This document shows, piece after piece, positions 7,897 through 17,297 of a DNA stretch of 64,000 nucleotides (its first letter is position 1; the number at the start of each line of letters is the position of its first letter). Made by a program: the position numbers and the translations under genes. The notes beneath the pieces were generated by a model. The model did not search any database. It was given only the letters and a program-made list of their open reading frames with translations, and was not told where the DNA came from. Source of the DNA: JADLHS01 sp049840435 (GTDB lineage: Bacteria; Verrucomicrobiota; Verrucomicrobiia; Limisphaerales; JADLHS01); the NCBI GenBank assembly GCA_049840435.1, contig JASGKY010000043.1, positions 62,001 through 126,000 on the forward strand, written 5' to 3'.

Positions 7897-10785
7897 ATGG
7901 AATACCAACGCACCTGTTCTCCCCTGCGCGTGATGGGGGTGATGCTGCTCATGCTGGCTTTCACGCTTCTCACCGCGCGGGCGCAAGATGGCGGCGCGGT
8001 CTCTGGTGTGGTGGTGAATTCCTATGACGGTGTGTCGCTTTCCGGCGCGACCGTCACCGTGCGCGGCACAACGCTGGCCACGCAGACCGACGGCGCGGGA
8101 CGTTTCGAACTGAAGGGTTTGCCGCCGGGTGACCAGGTATTGCGTTTTTCCAAATCCGGCTTTGCTGCCGCGGTGGTGACGGATGTGCGTGTCATCGTCG
8201 GTCAGACGACGACGGTGAACGGCAATCTGCGGCCGGAGTTTTACGAGATGGAGGAATACGAAGTCACGGCAGAAGAGTTTGCACAGCAAACGGAGCAGAT
8301 TCTCATTGAACGTCAGGAGTCGGGAGCGATGGTGGATGCGTTGGGATCAGAGCAATTCTCGAAACTTGGCGCGGGGGATGCAGGAGCGATTGTGGCGCGG
8401 GTCACCGGGGTTTCGGTGGTAGGAGGTAAATATGCGGTGGTGCGTGGGCTTTCGGATCGTTACACCCGGACTCTGATGAACGGCGTGGAAGTGCCCAGTG
8501 CCGATCCCTATAAGCTTTCGCCGCAACTGGATCTGTTTCCGTCGGCGATGATTGATCGCATCTCGGTGAGCAAAACCTTTACGCCGGATCAACCGGGCGG
8601 GACGGGCGGAGGCACGATTGATATTGTGACCAAGTCGTTTCCAGAAAAACCGTTTGTGAAAGCTGCGGTGGGCACGAGTTACAATCCCAACTCCAATCTT
8701 CGGAATGATTTTCTAGCGGCGCCAGAAAGTTCGATGAATATGGTGGCGGTGCCGTCCGGGCCCAAAATGATTGGGGAGAATGTGTTCGGTTTAACGACTG
8801 TGCCGACGCAGCCGGGGCCAGCGACCACACGGGAAACAGTTGCGACGGCCAATACCCGCCGGCAACAAGCGAATGCGGTTGCGGGGCTGCTGCAGGAATT
8901 AGGCACGGCCAATTTTGCCGGGGTGCAACGAGAGACGCCGTTGAACTCCAGCATCGTGGTGTCGGCGGGGAAGGCGACGTCACTCTGGGGACAGAAGCTG
9001 GGCGTGTTTGGTGGCGCTAATTACAAGCGGGAGTTTTTGGGCCAAAGCGAAACGCAGATCGGGCGATACAGTGAGTCGGGGGTGGCGGAATCTCTGGGCG
9101 CGCGGCAGCAGGGCAACATCAAGACCGACTACGGGGCGAACTTCAATCTTGGTTTTGAACCGTGGGAGCATTCCTTGCTGGGGTTCAATTTCATGCTGGC
9201 TCATAGCACGGATGAAGAGGCGCGGCACGATGATTATTATTACAACCTGACAGATCCCACGCGGACGCTCCAGAAGTGGCAGGTGCATCACACGGAGCGC
9301 CAGATTCTAAATTATCAGTTGAACGGGCAGCACGAGTTGCCGGTCCTGCTGGATTCCAAACTGGATTGGGTGGTGGCGTTGGCAAACACAACCCAGGAGG
9401 AGCCGGACCAGCGCTTCATGAACTATTACATGCAGGGGGGGCAGCCGACGTTCGGCGACGCCGGGTTGCCCTTTCCGCAATACCCTTCGCGCTATTTCCG
9501 GGAGATCCAGGAGGATGGGATAAACTATCGTGCAGACTGGACCCTGCCGTTGGACTTCCTGCCGGAGGAAGCCAAGATCAAGACGGGCTATTTCGGCAGT
9601 AGCAACGAACGCGAGTTCAAGGAGCAGTATTTCACCTATAATCTTTCGTCGGGGTTTGATCCGAACAACCCCAACACCTATCTGAACAACCCGGCCTACC
9701 TGCAATACACCACGACTTATTTGGGCAACAGCATCAATGGCGTGGGTCGGACCAACTACAATTTCGCCCGCTATGTGACGGAAACGTATGCGCATCCTTA
9801 CACGGCGTCTTTGGACGTCAACGCCGTCTATCTCATGGCGGATGTTGGGCTGCTGCCGTGGCTGCGTTTCATTGGAGGAGCGCGACTGGAGAAAACGCTG
9901 CTGGATGTGAACGCGCCGCGGGATGGCACGGCGCACATTGATCAAACGGACGTGCTGCCGGCCGCGAGCCTGGTCATCACCTTCGTCACCAATGTGAATT
10001 TGCGCCTCAGCTACGGGGAAACGGTTTCGCGGCCGAGTTATCGGGAAATCGCCCCGGTGCAAAGCTATTTGCCGGATCTGGACCTGGTCGCGCAGGGGAA
10101 TCCCAATCTGGAGATGATTGCCATCACGAGCTACGATCTGCGGATTGAATGGTTTCCCGCTCCGGGCGATGTCTTGAGCGCGGGCGTGTTCTATAAGCAG
10201 CTCGATCGTCCGATTGAACTCATCAGTCTTTCCGCTGGTGATGATCTGGTCACTTGGATCAACCGCGACAATGCCCCTGCCGATTTGATGGGCATCGAAT
10301 TGGAAGCGCGAAAAAGCATGGAATTCCTTTCGAGCCAGCTTCGTGGCTTGTCGCTGGGCGTCAACGTTTCACTGATCGAATCCAGCACCAAACTGACTGA
10401 AACCGAACTGCTCAATAAGCGGGAGGTAGATCCATTTGCTTCGGATACGCGCCCGCTCTACGACCAGTCGCCTTACATCATCAATCTGGATTTGACTTAC
10501 GATCATCCGACCTCTGGCACATCGCTGAGCGTCGGAGCAAACCTGACCGGGCCACGCATCGTGCTGACCAAGACGCGTGGGCCGGATTTGTATGAGCATC
10601 CGCCCATCACCCTGGATGCCGCGGTGAGTCAGAAATTCTGGCAGCAATGGACCGTGCGCGCCGGGGTGAAGAACATTCTGGATGGGGAGTATCGCAAAAC
10701 CTACGGCGAGGAGTACGAGGGAAATATCTACGAGGGCTATCGTCGCGGGCGCACGTATTCACTCAGTCTGACCGTTGAGTTCTGA
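7897..10785 (+). CDS. TonB-dependent outer-membrane receptor with N-terminal carboxypeptidase-regulatory-like domain
   Basis: 962 residues from ATG 7897 (the upstream GTG at 7861 only adds an unlikely leader). After a signal peptide (ending LLTARA) comes a carboxypeptidase-regulatory-like beta sandwich (GVVVNSYDGVSLSGATVTVR, FELKGLPPG), a linker with the likely TonB box (EEYEVTAEE), a plug domain (ARVTGVSVVGGKYAVVRGLS, DRISVSKTFTPDQPGGTGGG) and a 22-strand-type beta barrel ending in the aromatic terminus YSLSLTVEF. Function: active uptake across the outer membrane, powered by the upstream genes. The ligand is not readable from the sequence. The Pho-box-like promoter and nearby phosphatases favour an organophosphate or phosphate complex over a sugar, as inference. 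Confidence 0.9.
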   Translation: MEYQRTCSPLRVMGVMLLMLAFTLLTARAQDGGAVSGVVVNSYDGVSLSGATVTVRGTTLATQTDGAGRFELKGLPPGDQVLRFSKSGFAAAVVTDVRVIVGQTTTVNGNLRPEFYEMEEYEVTAEEFAQQTEQILIERQESGAMVDALGSEQFSKLGAGDAGAIVARVTGVSVVGGKYAVVRGLSDRYTRTLMNGVEVPSADPYKLSPQLDLFPSAMIDRISVSKTFTPDQPGGTGGGTIDIVTKSFPEKPFVKAAVGTSYNPNSNLRNDFLAAPESSMNMVAVPSGPKMIGENVFGLTTVPTQPGPATTRETVATANTRRQQANAVAGLLQELGTANFAGVQRETPLNSSIVVSAGKATSLWGQKLGVFGGANYKREFLGQSETQIGRYSESGVAESLGARQQGNIKTDYGANFNLGFEPWEHSLLGFNFMLAHSTDEEARHDDYYYNLTDPTRTLQKWQVHHTERQILNYQLNGQHELPVLLDSKLDWVVALANTTQEEPDQRFMNYYMQGGQPTFGDAGLPFPQYPSRYFREIQEDGINYRADWTLPLDFLPEEAKIKTGYFGSSNEREFKEQYFTYNLSSGFDPNNPNTYLNNPAYLQYTTTYLGNSINGVGRTNYNFARYVTETYAHPYTASLDVNAVYLMADVGLLPWLRFIGGARLEKTLLDVNAPRDGTAHIDQTDVLPAASLVITFVTNVNLRLSYGETVSRPSYREIAPVQSYLPDLDLVAQGNPNLEMIAITSYDLRIEWFPAPGDVLSAGVFYKQLDRPIELISLSAGDDLVTWINRDNAPADLMGIELEARKSMEFLSSQLRGLSLGVNVSLIESSTKLTETELLNKREVDPFASDTRPLYDQSPYIINLDLTYDHPTSGTSLSVGANLTGPRIVLTKTRGPDLYEHPPITLDAAVSQKFWQQWTVRAGVKNILDGEYRKTYGEEYEGNIYEGYRRGRTYSLSLTVEF

Positions 10786-10805
10786 AGCGGCGTGAAAAGC
10801 CGGCA

Positions 10806-10823
10806 ACGTCACGGCTTTGTCAC
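10806..10823 (+). promoter_or_regulatory. Pho-box-like direct repeat before the duplicated-domain gene
   Basis: ACGTCAC (10806-10812) and TTGTCAC (10817-10823) are 11 bp apart, 84 bp before the ATG at 10907 and only 21 bp after the receptor stop. The downstream gene thus probably has its own regulated promoter as well as read-through from the TonB operon. Confidence 0.55.
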
Positions 10824-10906
10824 ACAGCCGCAATACGAGCGTCATGCGCTTCGCCCACAATTCGGCTGAAATGGAAGTAACCCCCATTCGATCTCGCAAA
10901 CCAAAC

Positions 10907-13900
10907 ATGAAAAATCAAATGAAGAAACCACTACTCCGAACAGGCTTATGTGCCGCGCTGGCGGGCCTCAGTCTGATGCTGGCGGGTTCCGTCCGCGCGG
11001 AATACCCGACGAACACCGTCCCGCAACTCTTGAGTGGGACGAACTACTGGTATCGGACGAACACGTATGTGTTGAACGGGTCGGCGTTTGTGCTGAGCAA
11101 CGCGGTGCTGCACATCGAGGCTGGGACGGTGATCAAGGGGCGGAACGTGGGCAGCCAGGGGACGAATGTGGGGGCGTTGTATGTGTGCCGGGGCGGGAAG
11201 ATCTATGCGGAAGGCACGCCGCAGAACCCGATCATCTTCACGGCGGAAGCCGATGACACGACGGTGCCGGACGACCTGCCGATCTGGGGGCCGACGGCGC
11301 GGGGGTTGTGGGGCGGGCTGGTGATTTTGGGGAACACGACGATCAACAGTGCGGTGGACAATGGCGGGCATGCGGCGAGTCCGAAGTATGAAGTGTATGA
11401 AGGGCTGCCGGACCTTACGCTGAACGGGGAGAACGTGTTCCGGTTCGGCGGGACGGACGACAACGACAACTCGGGGGTGTTGCGGTATGTGTCCATCCGG
11501 CATGGGGGTGCGGTGTTGGCGCCGAACAAGGAGATCAACGGACTGTCGCTGGGCGCCGTGGGCCGGGGGACGACGATTGAGTTCGTGGAAGCGTATTGCG
11601 CGGCGGACGACGGGTTCGAGTTTTTCGGCGGGACGGTGAACACGAAGTATCTGGTGAGTTCGTTCAATGACGATGACAGCTTCGACACGGACATGGGCTA
11701 TCGCGGCACGAATCAGTTCTGGTTTGCGGTGCAGGCGCCGGACAAGCGGAACTACGGGATGGAGTTGAACGGGCAGTTGAACGAGCGGATCAGTTCGGCG
11801 AGCACGACGGCGCTGACGCCTGGGGGTGATTTCAAGGTGTATAACCTGACGATCATCGGCTCGGGGACGGGGAATTCGAGTGTCAACGGCGGGCGGAACG
11901 TGGCGGTGACGCTGCGGCCGTTTGCGAGTCCGAAGATCTACAATGCGATCTTCACGGACTTCAACGAGAGCGGGATCCAGTTGGAAACGCAGGGCGGGTT
12001 GCCGGCGACGAACTGTGTGAGCGAAGGGTTGGCGCAGTTGCATAACACCTTGTGGTGGGGTTTTGTGAGTGGGAGCGGGAGCGGGCTGGTGGACAACACG
12101 ATCACGAACCTGGGCCGGAACACGCTGGCGACGAACTACTGGACGGACACGAGTTTGGTGAACCAGATTGCGGATCCGCTGCTGGTCAGTATCAGCCGCA
12201 CCAACGATGGGACGTTCCTCGACCCCCGCCCCGCCGCCAACAGCCCGGCCCTGTCTGATTATGCTGCCATCCCCAATGATGGTTTCCTGACTCCGGTCAG
12301 CTATCGCGGTGCTTTCGGCCCCAATGATCTTTGGATCAACAATTGGACGGCCTTGGCGGAATACGGAATCATCCAACGCGCGGGTGTCAGCACCAACGTT
12401 GTGACGCAACTCTTGAGTGGGACGAACTACTGGTATCGGACGAACACGTATGTGTTGAACGGGTCGGCGTTTGTGCTGAGCAACGCGGTGCTGCACATCG
12501 AGGCTGGGACGGTGATCAAGGGGCGGAACGTGGGCAGCCAGGGGACGAATGTGGGGGCGTTGTATGTGTGCCGGGGCGGGAAGATCTATGCGGAAGGCAC
12601 GCCGCAGAACCCGATCATCTTCACGGCGGAAGCCGATGACACGACGGTGCCGGACGACCTGCCGATCTGGGGGCCGACGGCGCGGGGGTTGTGGGGCGGG
12701 CTGGTGATTTTGGGGAACACGACGATCAACAGTGCGGTGGACAATGGCGGGCATGCGGCGAGTCCGAAGTATGAAGTGTATGAAGGGCTGCCGGACCTTA
12801 CGCTGAACGGGGAGAACGTGTTCCGGTTCGGCGGGACGGACGACAACGACAACTCGGGGGTGTTGCGGTATGTGTCCATCCGGCATGGGGGTGCGGTGTT
12901 GGCGCCGAACAAGGAGATCAACGGACTGTCGCTGGGCGCCGTGGGCCGGGGGACGACGATTGAGTTCGTGGAAGCGTATTGCGCGGCGGACGACGGGTTC
13001 GAGTTTTTCGGCGGGACGGTGAACACGAAGTATCTGGTGAGTTCGTTCAATGACGATGACAGCTTCGACACGGACATGGGCTATCGCGGCACGAATCAGT
13101 TCTGGTTTGCGGTGCAGGCGCCGGACAAGCGGAACTACGGGATGGAGTTGAACGGGCAGTTGAACGAGCGGATCAGTTCGGCGAGCACGACGGCGCTGAC
13201 GCCTGGGGGTGATTTCAAGGTGTATAACCTGACGATCATCGGCTCGGGGACGGGGAATTCGAGTGTCAACGGCGGGCGGAACGTGGCGGTGACGCTGCGG
13301 CCGTTTGCGAGTCCGAAGATCTACAATGCGATCTTCACGGACTTCAACGAGAGCGGGATCCAGTTGGAAACGCAGGGCGGGTTGCCGGCGACGAACTGTG
13401 TGAGCGAAGGGTTGGCGCAGTTGCATAACACCTTGTGGTGGGGTTTTGTGAGTGGGAGCGGGAGCGGGCTGGTGGACAACACGATCACGAACCTGGGCCG
13501 GAACACGCTGGCGACGAACTACTGGACGGACACGAGTTTGGTGAACCAGATTGCGGATCCGCTGCTGGTCAGTATCAGCCGCACCAACGATGGGACGTTC
13601 CTCGACCCCCGCCCCGCCGCCAACAGCCCGGCCGCGAGCGACTACGCGCCAGTGCCGAGTGGCTTGACCCCCGCCAATTATCGCGGTGCATTTGCACCTG
13701 GTCGCGGTAATTGGGCCGCAGATTGGACCTGTTTGAGCGAATACAGCATCATGGGTGGTGCGGGCGGCAATAATCCCAGCACGATTGTCACCACCCCAGT
13801 TGTGCCACCGGCACCTACCGCGGTGAGCCTGACCATCACACCCAACGGTGCGAACGTGGACATCAGTTTCACTTCGCAAGCCGGTTACACCTACACGCTG

Positions 13901-14044
13901 GAATCCAGCGCCTCATTGAATCCCGTAAGCTGGAGTAGTACCACCAGCGTGATTCCGGCAAATCCTCAAGTCGGCACGGGCGGGCCGCTCACGTTCACGG
14001 TCCCCGCTACGGGTGACTTGTACCTCCAGGTGAAAGCCAACTAA
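10907..14044 (+). CDS. Large secreted protein with two identical ~410-residue beta-helix-like repeats
   Basis: 1045 residues from ATG 10907, chosen because it begins directly with a signal peptide (MKNQMKKPLLRTGLCAALAG). The protein consists of two copies of one domain (NYWYRTNTYVLNGSAFVLSN, HIEAGTVIKG, GGKIYAEGTPQNPIIFTAEA, GLWGGLVILGNTTIN, EFVEAYCAADDGFEFFGGTV) and a C-terminal fibronectin-like tail of about 90 residues. The domain resembles the secreted right-handed beta-helix 'lipoprotein' family often encoded beside TonB-dependent receptors in Bacteroidetes and Proteobacteria; its biochemical role is unknown. The two copies appear identical at DNA level over 1229 bp. A partner role for the receptor is inferred from adjacency. 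A strong terminator follows at 14066. Confidence 0.75.
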   Translation: MKNQMKKPLLRTGLCAALAGLSLMLAGSVRAEYPTNTVPQLLSGTNYWYRTNTYVLNGSAFVLSNAVLHIEAGTVIKGRNVGSQGTNVGALYVCRGGKIYAEGTPQNPIIFTAEADDTTVPDDLPIWGPTARGLWGGLVILGNTTINSAVDNGGHAASPKYEVYEGLPDLTLNGENVFRFGGTDDNDNSGVLRYVSIRHGGAVLAPNKEINGLSLGAVGRGTTIEFVEAYCAADDGFEFFGGTVNTKYLVSSFNDDDSFDTDMGYRGTNQFWFAVQAPDKRNYGMELNGQLNERISSASTTALTPGGDFKVYNLTIIGSGTGNSSVNGGRNVAVTLRPFASPKIYNAIFTDFNESGIQLETQGGLPATNCVSEGLAQLHNTLWWGFVSGSGSGLVDNTITNLGRNTLATNYWTDTSLVNQIADPLLVSISRTNDGTFLDPRPAANSPALSDYAAIPNDGFLTPVSYRGAFGPNDLWINNWTALAEYGIIQRAGVSTNVVTQLLSGTNYWYRTNTYVLNGSAFVLSNAVLHIEAGTVIKGRNVGSQGTNVGALYVCRGGKIYAEGTPQNPIIFTAEADDTTVPDDLPIWGPTARGLWGGLVILGNTTINSAVDNGGHAASPKYEVYEGLPDLTLNGENVFRFGGTDDNDNSGVLRYVSIRHGGAVLAPNKEINGLSLGAVGRGTTIEFVEAYCAADDGFEFFGGTVNTKYLVSSFNDDDSFDTDMGYRGTNQFWFAVQAPDKRNYGMELNGQLNERISSASTTALTPGGDFKVYNLTIIGSGTGNSSVNGGRNVAVTLRPFASPKIYNAIFTDFNESGIQLETQGGLPATNCVSEGLAQLHNTLWWGFVSGSGSGLVDNTITNLGRNTLATNYWTDTSLVNQIADPLLVSISRTNDGTFLDPRPAANSPAASDYAPVPSGLTPANYRGAFAPGRGNWAADWTCLSEYSIMGGAGGNNPSTIVTTPVVPPAPTAVSLTITPNGANVDISFTSQAGYTYTLESSASLNPVSWSSTTSVIPANPQVGTGGPLTFTVPATGDLYLQVKAN
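11022..12250 (+). repeat. Direct repeat copy A (1229 bp)
   Basis: This stretch recurs with an offset of exactly 1383 bp (461 codons) at 12405-13633. I saw no difference when comparing blocks, and all shadow reading frames within it are identical in both copies. It encodes one complete beta-helix-like domain. Confidence 0.9.
12405..13633 (+). repeat. Direct repeat copy B (1229 bp)
   Basis: Second copy of the domain-coding repeat, in frame with copy A and separated from it by a unique 154-bp linker (12251-12404). The linker uses visibly different sequence, so the boundaries are sharp on both sides (shared start CGCAACTCTTGAG, shared end CAGCCCGGCC). Confidence 0.9.
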
Positions 14045-14065
14045 GCTTCACCGAAATCTGACAGG

Positions 14066-14102
14066 GCGGAGGAATCGGCAACGATTCCTCCGCTTTCGTT
14101 TT
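14066..14102 (+). terminator. Rho-independent terminator after the duplicated-domain gene
   Basis: A perfect 12-bp stem GCGGAGGAATCG / CGATTCCTCCGC with a GCAA loop (14066-14093), followed by TTTCGTTTT. It lies 22 bp after the stop at 14044. Confidence 0.85.
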
Positions 14103-14177
14103 ATCCGGGCTGGATTGCCACCAAAAGGGCGGAACTTTTCCTGATCGAAACAATCCCGTACGCGAACTGAAACCGGA

Positions 14178-14217
14178 TCGTCAGTCGTTCGTCGCTTGCG
14201 TGCCCTTGGTTTGTAAC
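14178..14217 (+). promoter_or_regulatory. Weak Pho-box-like array before the phosphatase pair
   Basis: TCGTCAG (14178), TCGTCGC (14189) and TTGTAAC (14211) fall on an 11-bp grid (the position at 14200 does not match), ending 46 bp before the ATG at 14264. Each match is degenerate, so this is only a candidate. It is notable because the second gene downstream is an alkaline phosphatase. Confidence 0.35.
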
Positions 14218-14263
14218 GTAGCGCGGTTAAAACATCGCTCGCATTCTAAAACTGATTCGGGCG

Positions 14264-14977
14264 ATGAAGCACACAAACTTTGGCTGGCATTTTCTGATCG
14301 GTGTTCTACTCACCGGCACCACGGTCGTTGCGGACGACGTCAAACTGGCAACTGGGAAACGTATGGCCGCTGCCCTGGTCCAGCGCACTTCTTCATCACT
14401 CGCCTCTGCAACGGAGGCCGTGTCCGCACCGACTGTGGTGGCGGCGACTGCGTCGCCGGCCCGATCCGGCGATGGGCCGTTGCCGCTGCTTTCCAGCACC
14501 AACACGTTGCCGCCGTTGCTGCCCGGCGTGACGGAGCTCAAGTTCAGTGAATTTTTCCGCTCGCCCATCGGCCCGCGTGGCCTCGAATTGACCGACAAGC
14601 TGCGCAGTCTCGACGGGCGGCGGATTCGGATTCTCGGTTATATGGTGCAACAGGCCCGACCGACTGAGCACTGTTTTCTGTTCGCCAACCGTTCCATCGC
14701 GGTCAATGAAGCGGAATACGGCCTCTGTGATGATCTCCCCGCGAACACGCTACGTGTCATCACGACTGCCGATGCCCCCGCAGCCACGCCGTTCACCCCT
14801 GGGCTGCTGTTGTTGACTGGCACATTGAGTATCAGCAATCGCGTGGAAACTGATGGCCGCGTGTCGGCCGTGCGTTTGTATTTGAATCCGCCGACGGCAG
14901 AGCAGCGACAGGCTGCGGTTCAAGCAGCCGAGGCGTTCGTGCGTCAGCCTGACCCGCACGCTGGACACCAGCATTAA
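14264..14977 (+). CDS. Secreted protein of unknown function upstream of alkaline phosphatase
   Basis: 237 residues. The N-terminus is a signal peptide (FLIGVLLTGTTVVAD). A low-complexity Ala/Ser/Thr/Val/Pro region (residues ~35-80) precedes a compact domain (ELTDKLRSLDGRRIRILGYM, HCFLFANRSIAVNEAEYG, FTPGLLLLTGTLSISNRVET) that looks like an OB-type beta fold; similarity to DUF3299-type proteins is possible but unsure. The C-terminus HAGHQH is a potential metal-binding tail. It lies 65 bp before the phosphatase gene and is probably cotranscribed with it. I do not recognise the family with confidence. Confidence 0.7.
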   Translation: MKHTNFGWHFLIGVLLTGTTVVADDVKLATGKRMAAALVQRTSSSLASATEAVSAPTVVAATASPARSGDGPLPLLSSTNTLPPLLPGVTELKFSEFFRSPIGPRGLELTDKLRSLDGRRIRILGYMVQQARPTEHCFLFANRSIAVNEAEYGLCDDLPANTLRVITTADAPAATPFTPGLLLLTGTLSISNRVETDGRVSAVRLYLNPPTAEQRQAAVQAAEAFVRQPDPHAGHQH

Positions 14978-15042
14978 TTTAGGGCGGTGAATGATTTGCC
15001 GCCTGTTTGGCAACCCCATTGAAAACGAGAAAGGAAAATCCC

Positions 15043-17058
15043 ATGAAGAAAATGAAACTCGGCTTACGCCGTGCTCTGACCCCTGTTGGGCTGACAACCG
15101 CTATACTCACTGCGGCCACACTGGCTGAGGCGACGCCTTTGGTCTCCCGGCTTACCCCGCCCAGCGCTTTGTTTACTTTTAATGATCCCGGTGCGCCATA
15201 TATCGCACGGTTTCTGCCCGAGCAACGGTTTGATCTTCAAGCGACCGTGCAACCCGATGCTGGCCAGACTATCACTAACGCGGCGTTTTACGTGGATGGC
15301 AAGCTTGTGGCTGGCGGCGTTTCGGTGGCGCCTGCCACAGTTTCTGGATTGGCAACGAACACGGCGGTTTTTTCGCGCCGCGCCTACTCGAATGCCAAGC
15401 CCGGAGTGCATGTCTTGGAAGTCCGCGCCAAGCAAGACGATGGTCAGATCGTGGTTGCCAAGGGTAATTTTGAAGTGGTTCGTGTGGACGATGACAAAGG
15501 CAATTACCGGAATGGCAAGGGCGAGCCGCGGGCTAAGAATGTCATTATCATGATTGGCGACGGCATGGGCATCGCACATCGCACGGCGGCACGGTTGATG
15601 TTGCAGGGCGCACAGCTTGGCAAGGCCAACGGACGGCTCGCAATGGACACATTTCCCTACACAGGCCTCGTGATAACGCACTCGTTGAATTCCATTGTCA
15701 CAGATTCCTCACCTGGGGCGGCGTGCTATTCCAGCGGCAATAAGTTCAATAACAATCAGGAGGGCGCGTTTCCCGATGACACGCTCGACAAGTTTGATAA
15801 TCCCCGCGTGGAACTCATCGGCGAATTTTTGTATCGCACCCAGGGGCGCACGCTCGGCATTGTGACTACAGCGGACGTGTTTGACGCGACGCCAGCGGCT
15901 ATGGCGGTGCATACGCAGGATCGTGGTGCGGGAACAGGCATCTGCGATCAATTTCTTGATGAGGCAGTCAAGAGTGGAGGATTGCGCGTGTTGATGGGAG
16001 GCGGGCGCAAATGGTTTTTGCCGCAGGGCATCGCAGGATCGCAACGCAACAACGCAAGCGATTACGTGTTGCCAGCGGACTTGAGCGCCGGTTGGGGTGT
16101 GGCGTCGGGTAATTTGGACGCACCCCGCGATTTGATCGCCGACTTTCAACTGGCCGGGTTTGCTTACACATCGGATTGGGCCTCGCTCAATGTTGTGCCT
16201 GATTCAACAGAACGTCTGCTCGGTTTGTTTTCGTTCTCGAATATGAACGTGGCCAAAGACAAGGTCGACAAACGTCGTGGGGCGAGCTCCATTGTGGACG
16301 ACTACGGTTTCCCTGATCAACCGATGCTTGACGAGATGACTGTGAAAGCGCTGCAGGTGCTCAGCAAGAACAAGAAGGGCTTCACACTGATGGTCGAGGG
16401 TGCTTCGATCGACAAGCAGGCCCACAACATGGATTCCGAACGCTGGATTCTCGACACAATCGAGTTTGATCGCGCGATTGCCGTGGTAAAAGAATTTGCA
16501 GTGAAAAACGGCGACACATTAGTCATCGTGACTGCTGACCACGAATGCGCTGGCATCAATATCATCGGCGCGTCCCGCGTGACGAATGCCGACTTGCAGA
16601 CCCGCGCGACGGGGGGTGGCGGCGCGGCGACCTTGCGTGATCTCGTGGTGGGCACTTACGACCAGGCCGGCTTTCCGGTCTATCAAATCGCAGCAGACGG
16701 TTATCCTGTTACGACCGATGTTGATTATCGCATGTTGATCGGTTACGCGGCGAATTCGGACCGCTACGAAGATTGGACGACCAATCCGCGGCCGTTGCGT
16801 GACAGCCAGCAGCCGTTCAACGGCCTCGCGCCATTGAACACTTATCCGACTGGTCCGCTAAATCGCGATACCGCCGGCAACTTCCTCGTTACGGGACAAG
16901 TGCCTGGCTCAAGCGCCGTGCACACGGCTTCCGACATTCCGGTTTCGGCCTACGGCTTTGGCGCGGAACTTTTCACTGGCGTGATGGATAACACCGACGT
17001 GTTCTTTAAGCTGATGGAAGCTGCCCACGGCAATCTGAATAATTGTCGTCGTGACTAA
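15043..17058 (+). CDS. Secreted alkaline phosphatase (PhoA superfamily)
   Basis: 671 residues from ATG 15043, which has an upstream purine-rich AGAAAGGAAA; an in-frame ATG at 15007 gives a leader without signal character. After the signal peptide comes an Ig-like N-terminal domain (residues ~30-150), then the alkaline phosphatase fold: metal-binding Asp in NVIIMIGDGMG (D173), nucleophile region VTDSSPGAACYSSG (D221-S222), EGASIDKQAHNMD (metal ligands) and VIVTADHECAG (Asp-His pair). It hydrolyses phosphate monoesters outside the cytoplasm. The N-terminal domain makes it longer than E. coli PhoA. Its neighbourhood of Pho-box-like repeats supports a role in phosphate scavenging. Confidence 0.92.
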   Translation: MKKMKLGLRRALTPVGLTTAILTAATLAEATPLVSRLTPPSALFTFNDPGAPYIARFLPEQRFDLQATVQPDAGQTITNAAFYVDGKLVAGGVSVAPATVSGLATNTAVFSRRAYSNAKPGVHVLEVRAKQDDGQIVVAKGNFEVVRVDDDKGNYRNGKGEPRAKNVIIMIGDGMGIAHRTAARLMLQGAQLGKANGRLAMDTFPYTGLVITHSLNSIVTDSSPGAACYSSGNKFNNNQEGAFPDDTLDKFDNPRVELIGEFLYRTQGRTLGIVTTADVFDATPAAMAVHTQDRGAGTGICDQFLDEAVKSGGLRVLMGGGRKWFLPQGIAGSQRNNASDYVLPADLSAGWGVASGNLDAPRDLIADFQLAGFAYTSDWASLNVVPDSTERLLGLFSFSNMNVAKDKVDKRRGASSIVDDYGFPDQPMLDEMTVKALQVLSKNKKGFTLMVEGASIDKQAHNMDSERWILDTIEFDRAIAVVKEFAVKNGDTLVIVTADHECAGINIIGASRVTNADLQTRATGGGGAATLRDLVVGTYDQAGFPVYQIAADGYPVTTDVDYRMLIGYAANSDRYEDWTTNPRPLRDSQQPFNGLAPLNTYPTGPLNRDTAGNFLVTGQVPGSSAVHTASDIPVSAYGFGAELFTGVMDNTDVFFKLMEAAHGNLNNCRRD

Positions 17059-17085
17059 TCCTTAAACACGACGTAACCCCTCGCA

Positions 17086-17117
17086 CCCCGTCTGGTTCGC
17101 CGGACGGGGTTTTTGTT
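17086..17117 (+). terminator. Rho-independent terminator after alkaline phosphatase
   Basis: Stem CCCCGTCTGG / CCGGACGGGG closed by a TTCG tetraloop (17086-17109) and followed by TTTTTGTTT. It separates the phosphate-type genes from the xylan-degradation genes. Confidence 0.9.
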
Positions 17118-17150
17118 TGGGATGCACAAAACACAAACCTGCAGAAGCGT

Positions 17151-17178
17151 GTCCGACATATGATAAACTCTGTCGGAC
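17151..17178. repeat. Inverted repeat next to the first 18-bp operator
   Basis: GTCCGACA at 17151-17158 and TGTCGGAC at 17171-17178 form perfect 8-bp arms around 12 bp. The left arm runs into CGACATATG, the same core as the perfect operator at 45200, so it may be a degenerate second binding site 19 bp upstream of 17197. Confidence 0.4.
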
Positions 17179-17196
17179 TCGGTATAGGCAATGATT

Positions 17197-17214
17197 ATAC
17201 GACGATCGTCGTAT
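17197..17214. promoter_or_regulatory. 18-bp palindromic operator before the esterase/GH43-GH30 cluster
   Basis: ATACGACGATCGTCGTAT, a perfect palindrome with 7-bp arms ATACGAC/GTCGTAT around a 4-bp centre. It lies 84 bp upstream of the ATG at 17298. The same arms recur at 29196, 29436 and 45200, and in degenerate form at 27482, 41113 and 41912. Confidence 0.75.
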
Positions 17215-17297
17215 TTTCGGTGGTTGTTGGATTCGGTAACTTTTCATGATTCCTTTGTGCTGGGACGAGGTTTGAATTATCCGGCCCATCTACCCTT

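Noticed and set aside
10946..13879. 977-codon minus-strand open frame opposite the duplicated-domain gene
   Set aside because: Its translation is an Arg/Pro/His/Val-rich shadow without any domain, duplicated exactly as the plus-strand repeat; the plus-strand frame has a signal peptide and recognisable domains.
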